Origin: Bacillota bacterium | GTDB taxonomy: Bacteria > Bacillota_I > Bacilli_A > Acholeplasmatales > Acholeplasmataceae | Assembly (NCBI GenBank): GCA_023431045.1 | Contig: JAEYXZ010000030.1 | Location: 1-17,417 of the forward strand | Direction: 5' to 3' | Length of the DNA: 17,417 nucleotides | Shown: positions 8,278 to 15,853 of the stretch, one piece after another | Position numbering within the stretch: the first letter of the stretch is position 1 | How the letters are laid out: each line of letters starts with the position of its first letter | Program-made: the position numbers and the translations under genes | Notes under the pieces: generated by a model | Told to the model about the DNA's origin: nothing | The model's input: the letters and a program-made list of their open reading frames with translations, nothing else | Database searches by the model: none

Positions 8278-8516
8278 TGCAATGAGAAGGACATGATTCT
8301 TTGAAACATAGCGATGTAGAACTGGTGAAAGCTGCAAATAAAGAATTACCACCTTTGAGCAGATAGTAGGAAATGACTATCCGGTTAATCTCGTTAACGA
8401 TTTTAAATGAAGTGCCAGAACTCTTCTGGAATTAAGGTGGTACCACGGATTATTACGAATTCGTCCTTAAGCATTTATTTGCTTGGGACGATTTTTATTT
8501 TTTAAGGAGGCAACAT
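8278..8516 (+). ncRNA. Threonine T-box riboswitch leader
   Basis: The leader senses uncharged tRNA-Thr and permits thrS transcription when threonine charging is low. Seen directly: the T-box core AAGGTGGTACCACGG (8434-8448); a stem I region with GAGAAGGACATGA and GGTGAAAGC; and threonine ACC codons in the specifier region (8348-8350, overlapping run to 8353) before CTTTGAGC. A small hairpin CCAGAA/TTCTGG (8415-8429) fits stem III. The antiterminator forms by AAGG (8434-8437) with CCTT (8465-8468) and ACG (8445-8447) with CGT (8462-8464), leaving the seven-base bulge TGGTACC whose TGGT can pair with a tRNA ACCA end. Which ACC is the actual specifier is not settled. Confidence 0.95.
8461..8503 (+). 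terminator. T-box attenuator terminator
   Basis: TCGTCC-TTAAGC pairs with GCTTGGGACGA around loop ATTTATTT, with one bulge or wobble, and is followed by ATTTTTATTTTTT. Its 5' arm (8462-8468) is the same stretch used by the antiterminator, so the two structures exclude each other. AAGGAGG (8504-8510) immediately after is the thrS ribosome site. Confidence 0.92.
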
Positions 8517-10445
8517 ATGTTAAATATTCAATTTCCCGATGGTCAAATGAAACAATTTAATGATGGGGTTAATGCACATGAGATTGCATTAAGTATTTCT
8601 CCATCACTTGCAAAGAAGGTTATTGCGGCTAAGTTTAATGGTGCACTGGTTGAACTTTTTAGACCGCTTCATGCTGATGGAGAAATCAAACTATTAACTG
8701 AAAGTGATCCAGAAAGTTTTGAAGTCTTAAATCACTCAGCAGCTCATCTTTTAGCTCAAGCGATTCGTCAATTTTATCCACATGCTTATTTTGGTGTAGG
8801 ACCTGCAATTGAAGAAGGTTTTTATTATGATGTTGATTTTGGTAAGGATTCATTTTCAGATACAGAACTAAGCAAGATTGAACATGAGATGAAGAAACTT
8901 GCGAAAGAAAATTACCGGATTGAAAGACGTGATGTAAGTTATGATGAGGCAAAGAAAATCTTTGCTAATGACCCATACAAACTTGAATTGATAGAACAAT
9001 TTAAAGTCGATGGATTAAGTGTCTATCAACAAGGTGATTTCATTGACTTATGTCGTGGTGGACATGTTCCATCAACCTCGTACATCAAACACTTTAAGTT
9101 ATTAAGTATTGCAGGTGCATATTGGAGAGGGGATTCAACCAAACAACAACTCGTCAGAATTTATGGCGTTGCATTCTTTAAGGCTGAAGATCTTGAAAAG
9201 CACTTAGTATTACTGGAAGAAAGAAAACAAAGAGATCATCGTAAAATCGGTAAAGAACTCGATTTATTCATGGTTAATAATGATGTTGGTTCAGGGTTAC
9301 CGTTCTGGTTACCAAAAGGTGCAACAATTCGTCGCATTGTTGAACGTTACATTACTGATAAAGAAATCTCATTAGGATACCTCCATGTCTACACTCCAAT
9401 TATGGCTAATGTCGAATTCTATAAGAAGAGTGGACATTGGGATCATTATCATGAAAACATGTATCCACCAATGGACTTAGGTGATGGTGAAATGTTGGTA
9501 TTAAGACCAATGAATTGTCCACACCATATGATGATTTATAAAAAAGATTTACACTCCTATCGTGAATTACCAATTCGTATTGCTGAACTTGGGATGATGC
9601 ACCGATATGAAAAGAGTGGTGCATTATCTGGTTTACAAAGAGTTCGTGAAATGACCTTAAATGATGCACACCTATTTGTTAGACCTGACCAAATCGCAGA
9701 AGAATTCAAACGTACGGTGAATCTAATTATTGAAGTTTATAAAGACTTTAAGATTACGGATTATTCTTACCGTCTATCCTACCGTGATAAGAACAATACT
9801 GAAAAGTATTTCCCGGATGATGCAATGTGGAATAAAGCTGAAAAGATGCTAAAAGAAGTTATGGATGATATGAAATTACCATACACTGAAGCGGTCGGAG
9901 AAGCTGCATTCTATGGACCAAAACTGGATATTCAAGTTAAAACTGCACTTGGTATGGAACAAACTTTATCAACTGTCCAACTTGACTTCTTGTTGCCTGA
10001 AAGATTTGATTTAACTTACGTTGGTGAAGATGGTAAAAATGATCATCGACCAGTCGTTATTCACCGCGGTGTCGTGTCTACGATGGAACGCTTTGTTGCA
10101 TATTTAATTGAAGAGTATAAAGGGGCATTCCCACTCTGGTTAGCACCGGTTCAAGTTAAATTAATTCCAGTCTCACTCGAAGCTCATGGATCTTATGTTA
10201 TGTCGCTTCATGAAGCGTTGAATCAAGCTGGATTTAGAGTGGAATCAGACTTTAGAAATGAAAAACTTGGATATAAGATTAGAGAAGCTCAAACGATGAA
10301 GATTCCTTATCAATTAGTCATCGGTGATCAAGAGGTTAATAGCCATAGCGTCACTTACCGTGAATATGGTAAAGAAGAACAGGTTAAAGTTTCAATCAAT
10401 GAATTTATTTACTTATTAAAACAACGATTAAACGATAAAAACTGA
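8517..10445 (+). CDS. thrS: Threonyl-tRNA synthetase
   Basis: ThrRS charges tRNA-Thr and hydrolyses mischarged seryl-tRNA. The protein has 642 residues, the same length as the E. coli enzyme. Order: TGS domain (1-62), editing domain with HSAAH (H73, H77) and DLCRGGH (D177, C179, H183), catalytic core about 240-535, and anticodon-binding domain from about 540. The catalytic zinc ligands are visible as C334 (RPMNCPHHM), H385 (NDAHLF) and H516 (VVIHRG), and motif 2 is in MHRYEKSGALSGLQRVRE. All catalytic and editing residues I can locate are present. Expression is under the T-box leader directly upstream, and AAGGAGG sets the ATG. It appears to be transcribed alone, since a strong terminator covers its stop. 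Confidence 0.98.
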   Translation: MLNIQFPDGQMKQFNDGVNAHEIALSISPSLAKKVIAAKFNGALVELFRPLHADGEIKLLTESDPESFEVLNHSAAHLLAQAIRQFYPHAYFGVGPAIEEGFYYDVDFGKDSFSDTELSKIEHEMKKLAKENYRIERRDVSYDEAKKIFANDPYKLELIEQFKVDGLSVYQQGDFIDLCRGGHVPSTSYIKHFKLLSIAGAYWRGDSTKQQLVRIYGVAFFKAEDLEKHLVLLEERKQRDHRKIGKELDLFMVNNDVGSGLPFWLPKGATIRRIVERYITDKEISLGYLHVYTPIMANVEFYKKSGHWDHYHENMYPPMDLGDGEMLVLRPMNCPHHMMIYKKDLHSYRELPIRIAELGMMHRYEKSGALSGLQRVREMTLNDAHLFVRPDQIAEEFKRTVNLIIEVYKDFKITDYSYRLSYRDKNNTEKYFPDDAMWNKAEKMLKEVMDDMKLPYTEAVGEAAFYGPKLDIQVKTALGMEQTLSTVQLDFLLPERFDLTYVGEDGKNDHRPVVIHRGVVSTMERFVAYLIEEYKGAFPLWLAPVQVKLIPVSLEAHGSYVMSLHEALNQAGFRVESDFRNEKLGYKIREAQTMKIPYQLVIGDQEVNSHSVTYREYGKEEQVKVSINEFIYLLKQRLNDKN

Positions 10446-10470
10446 GTACATTCGTATTCAGTTTTTATTA
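10437..10470 (+). terminator. Rho-independent terminator overlapping the thrS stop
   Basis: AAAACTGAGTAC (10438-10449) pairs with GTATTCAGTTTT (10454-10465) with one G-T wobble around a four-base loop ATTC, then a T-rich run. The 5' arm contains the thrS TGA codon, so the terminator is partly coding. The remaining intergenic bases to 10552 show no convincing promoter. Confidence 0.85.
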
Positions 10471-10536
10471 TTTAAAATAATAAAGAGAATCAATTCATGT
10501 TATCATTGTATTAAAGAAGTTTTTGAGTTTTTCAAG

Positions 10537-10544
10537 AGAGAGGA
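10537..10544 (+). promoter_or_regulatory. Ribosome binding site choosing the ABC ATPase start
   Basis: AGAGAGGA lies nine bases before ATG 10553. An in-frame ATG at 10523 lies upstream of this site and would add ten residues (MSFSRERMIF) unlike ABC ATPase N-termini, so 10553 is preferred. Confidence 0.65.
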
Positions 10545-10552
10545 TGATATTC

Positions 10553-11458
10553 ATGCTTGAAGTACGTGATGTACAACTTAAATATGGTGAGTTTGTCGCA
10601 GTAAACCACTTATCGTTTAATGTTCAACCAGGAGAAATCTTTGGATTACTCGGACCTAACGGTGCTGGAAAGACAACCACTTTTAGAATGATTATGGGAT
10701 TATTATATCCATCCATTGGTTATGTTAAATATGATAATCAGTATGTCAGTTATGATTTAGTTGATAAAATTGGCTATATGATCGAGGAACGTAGTTTATT
10801 AACTAAACTAACGGTTAGAGATCTAATGTTATATTTTGGTCAACTCAAAAATGTTCCAGTTGAAACCATACTCAAACGACTTGATTACTGGTTAAAGCGA
10901 TTTGATATTAGTGATTACAAAAATAAAAAGATTAAAGAACTTTCAAAAGGAAATCAACAAAAAATTCAATTCATTTCAGCCCTTATAAACGATCCAACGT
11001 TGCTTGTTCTTGATGAACCTTTTTCAGGACTAGACGTCATCAATATTCAAACTTTTGTCGAAATTATTCGTGAATTTCAACAAAAGGGTGCGGTCATTAT
11101 TTTCTCATCACATCAAATTGATCATGTTGAAAGTTTCTGTGAACAACTCGTTATTCTTGACAAAGGTAAAACAGTTTTAGCAGGAAAGATTAAAGACATT
11201 AAAAAAGATTTCAAAAAGCATAATATCAGATTAATTGCTGATGGCATTCAAAAAGAAAAGTTATTGGCAATTAAAGGAGTTTATGACTGTATCGAAAACT
11301 CAAATGAGTGGATTGTTAAAATCGATGATGAAGTTGTTTCCAAAGATGTTTTTGAATATATAAAAACATTAGACAATGTTAGAAAGTTTGAAGTCGAAGA
11401 AGCATCGCTTTCGGAAATCTTTATTGCGAAAGTAGGTAAGAAATATGAAGAAGCTTAA
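10553..11458 (+). CDS. ABC-2 type exporter, ATP-binding subunit (NatA/YhaQ-like)
   Basis: This is the ATPase of a two-gene exporter. The 301-residue protein has Walker A GPNGAGKTT (from G34 within LLGPNGAGKTTT), signature LSKGNQQK (130-137), Walker B LLVLDEP (D154, E155) and the switch histidine in SSHQIDHVE. The C-terminal 90 residues form the extra domain common in NatA, YhaQ and DrrA-like ATPases. The signature motif is LSKGN rather than LSGGQ, usual for this subfamily. I start at ATG 10553 because of the ribosome site. It overlaps the permease gene by 14 bases. The substrate cannot be told; sodium, peptide or lipid export have been suggested for relatives. Confidence 0.92.
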   Translation: MLEVRDVQLKYGEFVAVNHLSFNVQPGEIFGLLGPNGAGKTTTFRMIMGLLYPSIGYVKYDNQYVSYDLVDKIGYMIEERSLLTKLTVRDLMLYFGQLKNVPVETILKRLDYWLKRFDISDYKNKKIKELSKGNQQKIQFISALINDPTLLVLDEPFSGLDVINIQTFVEIIREFQQKGAVIIFSSHQIDHVESFCEQLVILDKGKTVLAGKIKDIKKDFKKHNIRLIADGIQKEKLLAIKGVYDCIENSNEWIVKIDDEVVSKDVFEYIKTLDNVRKFEVEEASLSEIFIAKVGKKYEEA

Positions 11459-12779
11459 ATACTTAATTCAACATGGTTTAAAGAAACGTCTTTATACAAA
11501 AGCTTTCATGATTTCAAATATCATCATTGCTGTCATCATGATTGCAATTGCAATCATTCCAACCTTAGTCGCTCGTTTTAGTACACCTGAGAATGTTGTT
11601 GTTGAAGATAAAATTGGAGTTTATGTTGCACCAAATAATGCAGCGGTTAGAAATTACATCGAAGCTCAAACCGATGCGATGATTATGACTATGGGGGCAT
11701 ACCCTGAAGTTGAATATATTATTGCTGATGGTGATTTCACATCAGGTTATGATTTTGATAATTATTTAGATGATACCCATGAATATCACGGATTAATCTA
11801 TGTTGTGATTGAAGATGATAAGTTAGAAGTAAATGTCTATAATCAGTCACTTAATAGTTATACAATTGCTGCAATCAAACAAATGGTTCCAGAGTTACAA
11901 CGTATCTATTATCTTTCACTTCATGGTGAATTAAATGACTATGTTAAAGATACTTTTGTTGAATTCCATGAAACACCAGTTGGAAGTGATTTTTCAGATA
12001 TTTTAGCTGCGATGTCATCCATTTTTGTGATCCCAATGTTTATCTTAATTACCTTTGGTTTACAAATGATTGGAGCAGATATTATTGAAGAAAAGAGTAC
12101 TAAAGCAATCGAAATCATTATTGCATCAGTTCCACCAAAAACACATTTTGTTGCTAAAATACTTTCAATTATTATTTTCTTAACATTGCAAATGTTACTC
12201 TATTTTGCTTACGGTGTCATTGGTGTCTACCTCAATGAAATGATTTCCGCTGGTTCACAAAGCGGTTCATGGACCTTAGTACTTGGACCAATTGCAGATC
12301 AAATACTACCAACAGTTGTCTTAGTACTTGTTTGTGCACTTGCTGGCGCAATCCTTTATTTAGTCATAGGTGCCTTTGTTGCAAGTCTTGCAGTCAATCA
12401 AGAAGATTATCAACAAATTCAAACACCAGTCATGATGATTTTAATGGTTGGATATTTTGCCTCAATCATAGCAGGATCTGCTCAACTTGATTGGTTAATG
12501 ACAATCCTAAACTATATTCCATTCTTTTCACCAATGACTATTCCAGGATCGTTTATCAATGGCTATATTGATTGGGCTGGGGTTGCAATATCAATGGGAA
12601 TATTAATTGGTATAACGGTACTAATTATCGCATTAATCTCACCACTTTATCGTGCATCGATTCTAAACTATGACCAATCTAAATTATTTAAGAGAATCTC
12701 AAATTCAATTAAAGAAGCAAAGCATTTAAAAGAAAACCAAAAAGCCTATTTTGCTCAAGGTAACCACAATGATCAATAA
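11445..12779 (+). CDS. ABC-2 type exporter, permease subunit (NatB/YhaP-like)
   Basis: This membrane subunit pairs with the preceding ATPase. The 444-residue protein has one N-terminal membrane segment (about 19-43, AFMISNIIIAVIMIAIAIIP), then a large extracytoplasmic domain (about 45-180) rich in acidic and tyrosine residues. Five or so further membrane segments follow: 188-210, 235-260, 277-308 (long, with VLVLVCALAGAILYLVIGAF), 325-345 and 380-400. This one-plus-five layout fits the ABC2_membrane_3/NatB group. The cytoplasmic segment GADIIEEKSTKAIEIIIASV is the family's conserved coupling region (EEK). Its ATG lies inside the ATPase gene, and its end overlaps the next gene by 11 bases, so all three are probably co-transcribed. 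Confidence 0.9.
   Translation: MKKLKYLIQHGLKKRLYTKAFMISNIIIAVIMIAIAIIPTLVARFSTPENVVVEDKIGVYVAPNNAAVRNYIEAQTDAMIMTMGAYPEVEYIIADGDFTSGYDFDNYLDDTHEYHGLIYVVIEDDKLEVNVYNQSLNSYTIAAIKQMVPELQRIYYLSLHGELNDYVKDTFVEFHETPVGSDFSDILAAMSSIFVIPMFILITFGLQMIGADIIEEKSTKAIEIIIASVPPKTHFVAKILSIIIFLTLQMLLYFAYGVIGVYLNEMISAGSQSGSWTLVLGPIADQILPTVVLVLVCALAGAILYLVIGAFVASLAVNQEDYQQIQTPVMMILMVGYFASIIAGSAQLDWLMTILNYIPFFSPMTIPGSFINGYIDWAGVAISMGILIGITVLIIALISPLYRASILNYDQSKLFKRISNSIKEAKHLKENQKAYFAQGNHNDQ
12757..12760 (+). promoter_or_regulatory. Ribosome binding site choosing the Mrp start
   Basis: AAGG eight bases before ATG 12769 favours this start over an in-frame TTG at 12751, which has no upstream ribosome site and would add MLKVTT. 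Confidence 0.5.
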
Positions 12780-13761
12780 AAATGAACTTCAATCCATTCT
12801 TGAAACATTAATCGATCCTTCGCTCCAATTAACGTTTAAAGAAGCTGGAAGTATCATTGATGTATCAATAGATGAAAACCAAATCGTCAATTTAAAAATT
12901 GCACTAAAAAATCGTAAAAAAGATGAATCAGATATCAAATTAGAAATTGCTCGTTTATTAAAAATTAAGTATGGATTCCCTGGTGTTAGAATCGAATTTA
13001 GTGATTCTAAGTTTCAAATCGAATCAGGAAAGAAAATAACTTATCTAGGAATTATCTCTGGTAAAGGTGGCGTTGGTAAATCCAGTGTGACAGCCAATTT
13101 AGCGGTCGCATTATCACATTTAGGTAAAAAAGTTGGTATCATTGATACTGATGTCTATGGATCATCCATTCCAAGTATATTTAGGCTACCAATCGAACCA
13201 CTTTCTACCTCAGAGGATGATGAAATTATCCCCGCTACTTATGAAAATCTTCAAATCATCTCACCAGAATTTTTCATGCCTAAAAATCAACCACTGATGT
13301 GGCGTGGACCGATGCTTGGTAAATTATTAACACTTTTCTTTGAGAATGTGATTTGGGATGATGTTGATCTTGTACTAATCGACTTACCACCAGGAACGGG
13401 TGATGTTGCACTTGATGTCCAAGGATTCGTTCCTAGTGCTAAAATGATATTGGTGACAACACCACATCCAAATGCGTCCCATGTTGCCTTAAAAGCCGGA
13501 ATTGGCGCTAAGGAAATCGGACATGATGTCATTGGTGTTGTTGAAAACATGAGTTATTACTATCACGAATCATCAAACGAAAAAATCGACATCTTTGGTG
13601 TCGGTGGTGGATTGAAAGTTGCAAATGAGTTACAAGTACCTCTACTCATCCAAATTCCAATCAACCAACCTGCAAAACAAGATTCATACATTTTTGAAGC
13701 ATCAGAAATGAATGGAAAACTTTATCTTGCACTTGCATCAAAAATATTAACCATGATATAG
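12769..13761 (+). CDS. Mrp/ApbC family P-loop ATPase (SalA-like), cysteine-free
   Basis: The 330-residue protein has a short N-terminal DUF59/MIP18-like domain (about 1-80) followed by a MinD/Mrp-type ATPase. Seen: deviant Walker A GKGGVGKSS (98-106), IIDTDVYGSSIPSIF, and DLVLIDLPPGTGDVALDVQ (D205 region). Typical Mrp proteins carry an Fe-S cluster at a C-terminal CxxC after the ENMSY block. Here ENMSYYYHESSNEKIDIFG has none, and I find no cysteine anywhere in the protein. It therefore resembles Bacillus SalA more than a cluster carrier; calling it Fe-S assembly would be unsafe. It overlaps the exporter permease by 11 bases and is followed closely by the acyltransferase gene. The function here is unknown. 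Confidence 0.9.
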   Translation: MINKNELQSILETLIDPSLQLTFKEAGSIIDVSIDENQIVNLKIALKNRKKDESDIKLEIARLLKIKYGFPGVRIEFSDSKFQIESGKKITYLGIISGKGGVGKSSVTANLAVALSHLGKKVGIIDTDVYGSSIPSIFRLPIEPLSTSEDDEIIPATYENLQIISPEFFMPKNQPLMWRGPMLGKLLTLFFENVIWDDVDLVLIDLPPGTGDVALDVQGFVPSAKMILVTTPHPNASHVALKAGIGAKEIGHDVIGVVENMSYYYHESSNEKIDIFGVGGGLKVANELQVPLLIQIPINQPAKQDSYIFEASEMNGKLYLALASKILTMI

Positions 13762-13773
13762 GAAGTAATTGAA

Positions 13774-14916
13774 TTGGCCAAATTACAAAAATTTTATGAT
13801 TTAGATAACGCTGCAAAAATCTTTCCTGCAGTCGCATATGAGAATCGGAGCTATATGTTCCGACTTTCTGTCGTATTTAAAGAAAGTGTTGATCCAGTTG
13901 TTCTACAAGAAGCACTCGAAAAAACGACTAAACGATTTATCAACTTTAATGTTAGATTACGTCGTGGATGGTTTTGGCATTTCTTTGAAGAAAATCCAAA
14001 TAAACCAAAACTCTTTATGGAAACTGGCTATGTCAACCAATATTTAATACCAGCTGAAAATAACGATTTCTTATTTAAAACAATGTATTTTGGTAACCGT
14101 TTAACGGTCGAATTCTTCCATGCATTAACCGATGGAACTGGAGCTTTAGAGTTTATCAATGCATTAACATTTAATTATCTTCAATTAAAAGGTTATGAAG
14201 TATCAGATGAAGGTAAGATTCGACATGCATTATCAAAACCTTCATTTGCAGAAGTTGATGATCAATTTAAAAAGATTTATGATAAACATAAATTCGAGAA
14301 AATAAAAGAACCACAAGCCGATCACTTAAAAGGAACCACATATGCAGACGGCTATCAAGCCGTACTTCATAGTTACTTTAAAGTGGATGAATTAAAAGCA
14401 TTAGTTAAAGAGTTGGGTGTAACAGTCACAGAGTTTTTCGCTGCTGTAATCACTTATGCATATATTAAAAGTAATCGAATGAGCAAACATAAAAATCTTT
14501 ATCGATTATTAATACCAGTCAATGTTAGAAAGTATTATCAATCGATTTCACTTAGAAATTTTGTTTCATTTATCCGAGTTAATTATGATTTACACAATAA
14601 GGATATTACTTTCCATCAATTACTCGAACACATAAAGACGACATTCAAAGAAGAATTATCCTACGATAAACTTAATACACGAATGATTTCTAATGTGAAG
14701 TATGAACAAAATATCTTTAATCGACTTGCTCCACTACCGCTTAAAATATTGGTTATGAAATCAATCTATGGAATTATCGGCGAATCAATGAATTCTATTT
14801 CTTACTCAAATATCGGTGTGGTTGATTTACCAGTCAGCATGAAACCATATATATCGCATTATCAATTCAATATTTCATCGTCACCGGAACAACCTAAAGT
14901 CGTCTCTTGTATATAA
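13774..14916 (+). CDS. Condensation-domain acyltransferase (alcohol acetyltransferase-like), ends at an in-frame TAA
   Basis: The gene encodes 380 residues of a CoA-dependent acyltransferase-like fold related to condensation domains. The active-site motif HxxxDG is present as HALTDG (H116, D120) in FFHALTDGTGALEF. Other family blocks are LGVTVTEFFAAVITYAY, IPVNVRKYYQSISLRNFVSF, and a late SNIGVVDLP. Relatives annotated as alcohol acetyltransferase are about 420-430 residues. The frame stops at TAA 14914-14916, but the same frame then stays open for 44 more codons that look like the family's C-terminus, so the gene is probably truncated by a nonsense change. The start is TTG 13774, with AGGAAG (13760-13765) as ribosome site. 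The acyl donor and acceptor are unknown. Whether the shortened protein is active is open, since H116 and D120 remain. Confidence 0.8.
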   Translation: MAKLQKFYDLDNAAKIFPAVAYENRSYMFRLSVVFKESVDPVVLQEALEKTTKRFINFNVRLRRGWFWHFFEENPNKPKLFMETGYVNQYLIPAENNDFLFKTMYFGNRLTVEFFHALTDGTGALEFINALTFNYLQLKGYEVSDEGKIRHALSKPSFAEVDDQFKKIYDKHKFEKIKEPQADHLKGTTYADGYQAVLHSYFKVDELKALVKELGVTVTEFFAAVITYAYIKSNRMSKHKNLYRLLIPVNVRKYYQSISLRNFVSFIRVNYDLHNKDITFHQLLEHIKTTFKEELSYDKLNTRMISNVKYEQNIFNRLAPLPLKILVMKSIYGIIGESMNSISYSNIGVVDLPVSMKPYISHYQFNISSSPEQPKVVSCI

Positions 14917-15051
14917 TTTGAAAACACATTATGTTTTTCATTCATATCCAACATTATTGAAAGAGATTTAGAAAAAGAATTTTTCAAAGTCATTCATGAA
15001 CTAGGATTAACACCAACCATCGAAGCGAGTGAATGGGAGGTATTATCATGA
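14917..15051 (+). pseudogene. Severed C-terminus of the acyltransferase, same frame after the TAA
   Basis: Reading on after the TAA at 14914-14916 without changing frame gives 44 codons ending in TGA at 15049-15051. The peptide begins FENTLCFSFISNIIERDLEK and continues to a segment FFKVIHELGLTPTIE. As I recall the family, its members end with a beta strand, a short helix and a final FF..L..xGI/L.V.IE segment of this kind. The extension ends in ATGA with the next gene, the same overlap style as elsewhere in the window. That supports an ancestral gene of about 425 codons. There is no frameshift; a single base change could restore it. Confidence 0.65.
15035..15040 (+). promoter_or_regulatory. 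Ribosome binding site choosing the zinc-ribbon gene start
   Basis: GGGAGG is seven bases before ATG 15048. An upstream in-frame ATG at 15033 overlaps this site, so translating from it would make the site part of the coding sequence; 15048 is the better start. Confidence 0.75.
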
Positions 15052-15737
15052 CCTATTGTCAACATTGTCACGTTCATATGAGTCAAACCCATGAAACATG
15101 TCCAATTTGTGGTAGACAAGTTAAAAAAACGGATATCAAACCAGACATCGTTTTACAAGAATTTCCTAAACTGACTGTAACAACCAATAAAGCATTAATC
15201 GCTATCCGTATTTTACTGGCTTTAAGCACGGTTGTTTCATTAATAGTAGGACTCATTAATTTTCTAACTTACCAAGATAATCCAACCCTATGGAGTTTGA
15301 TTATCATTGGAATAATCTTTTATATTTGGCTCTTTATTGCGCAAGTTGTTTTAACTAAAAGAACCTATTCAAAACGCATTCTTAATCACGTGATTGGCGT
15401 TAGTTTATTACTCGTTATTGCAGATCTATTCACTGGATGGCAACGTTGGTCACTGACCTATGCAATTCCATTCATTCTCCTTGCAACAACGGTTGGATTA
15501 CCGGTAGTTGTTGTATCAATTCCAAAAAAATATCATACACAAGTCACACAACTTCTTAAATTAATCGCACTTGATATGATTCCACTCATTTTATTCTATA
15601 TCACTAATTGGATGATACCTGGTGAATTGTGGCCTGTCTTAACTGCGGCTTGGTCAGGATTCTTGTTGTTAATATGCATGTTTATCATTGCACCAAAGAC
15701 AACCATTCAAGAAATATATAAACAACTTCATGTATAG
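15048..15737 (+). CDS. Zinc-ribbon membrane protein (DUF6320-like)
   Basis: The 229-residue protein has an N-terminal zinc ribbon with two CxxC pairs (CQHC at residues 4-7 and CPIC about 15 residues later), a 25-residue linker, and then about six membrane segments: around 45-69, 80-102, 110-131, 138-162, 172-190 and 197-220. A short basic tail (PKTTIQEIYKQL) is cytoplasmic by the positive-inside trend. From memory it resembles proteins annotated as DUF6320, which often sit beside condensation-type acyltransferases in Firmicutes; that link cannot be verified here. The ATG overlaps the end of the extended acyltransferase frame (ATGA), pointing to coupled expression. No catalytic motif is seen. 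A terminator follows. Confidence 0.75.
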   Translation: MTYCQHCHVHMSQTHETCPICGRQVKKTDIKPDIVLQEFPKLTVTTNKALIAIRILLALSTVVSLIVGLINFLTYQDNPTLWSLIIIGIIFYIWLFIAQVVLTKRTYSKRILNHVIGVSLLLVIADLFTGWQRWSLTYAIPFILLATTVGLPVVVVSIPKKYHTQVTQLLKLIALDMIPLILFYITNWMIPGELWPVLTAAWSGFLLLICMFIIAPKTTIQEIYKQLHV

Positions 15738-15743
15738 AATTTT

Positions 15744-15772
15744 AAAAGATAGCCATTTGGTTATCTTTTTTA
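15744..15772 (+). terminator. Rho-independent terminator after the zinc-ribbon gene
   Basis: AAAAGATAGCC (15744-15754) pairs with GGTTATCTTTT (15759-15769) with one G-T wobble around loop ATTT, followed by more T. It closes the unit that probably begins at the ABC exporter. Confidence 0.85.
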
Positions 15773-15819
15773 TCAATTCTTCACAGTATATATTGATAAC
15801 AAATGGGTTGAAATACGAG

Positions 15820-15825
15820 TATAAT
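15820..15825 (+). promoter_or_regulatory. Likely -10 element for the alkD-like gene
   Basis: A perfect TATAAT sits 28 bases before the start codon at 15854 and after the preceding terminator. TTGATA at 15793 is 21 bases away and TTGAAA at 15808 only 6, so no well-spaced -35 is present; the promoter call is tentative. Confidence 0.4.
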
Positions 15826-15853
15826 AAATAAAAAAGATTGGTAGGAAATGTTC

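Noticed and set aside
8686..9669. Minus-strand open frames across thrS
   Set aside because: They are antisense to a fully conserved synthetase and their translations look like low-complexity shadows.
12269..12490. Cysteine- and serine-rich open frame within the permease gene
   Set aside because: It is a frame-shifted reading of the membrane-segment codons and has no ribosome site.
14911..14922. Frameshift explanation for the truncated acyltransferase
   Set aside because: The family-like downstream codons are in the same frame as the upstream gene, so only a stop codon and not an indel separates them.
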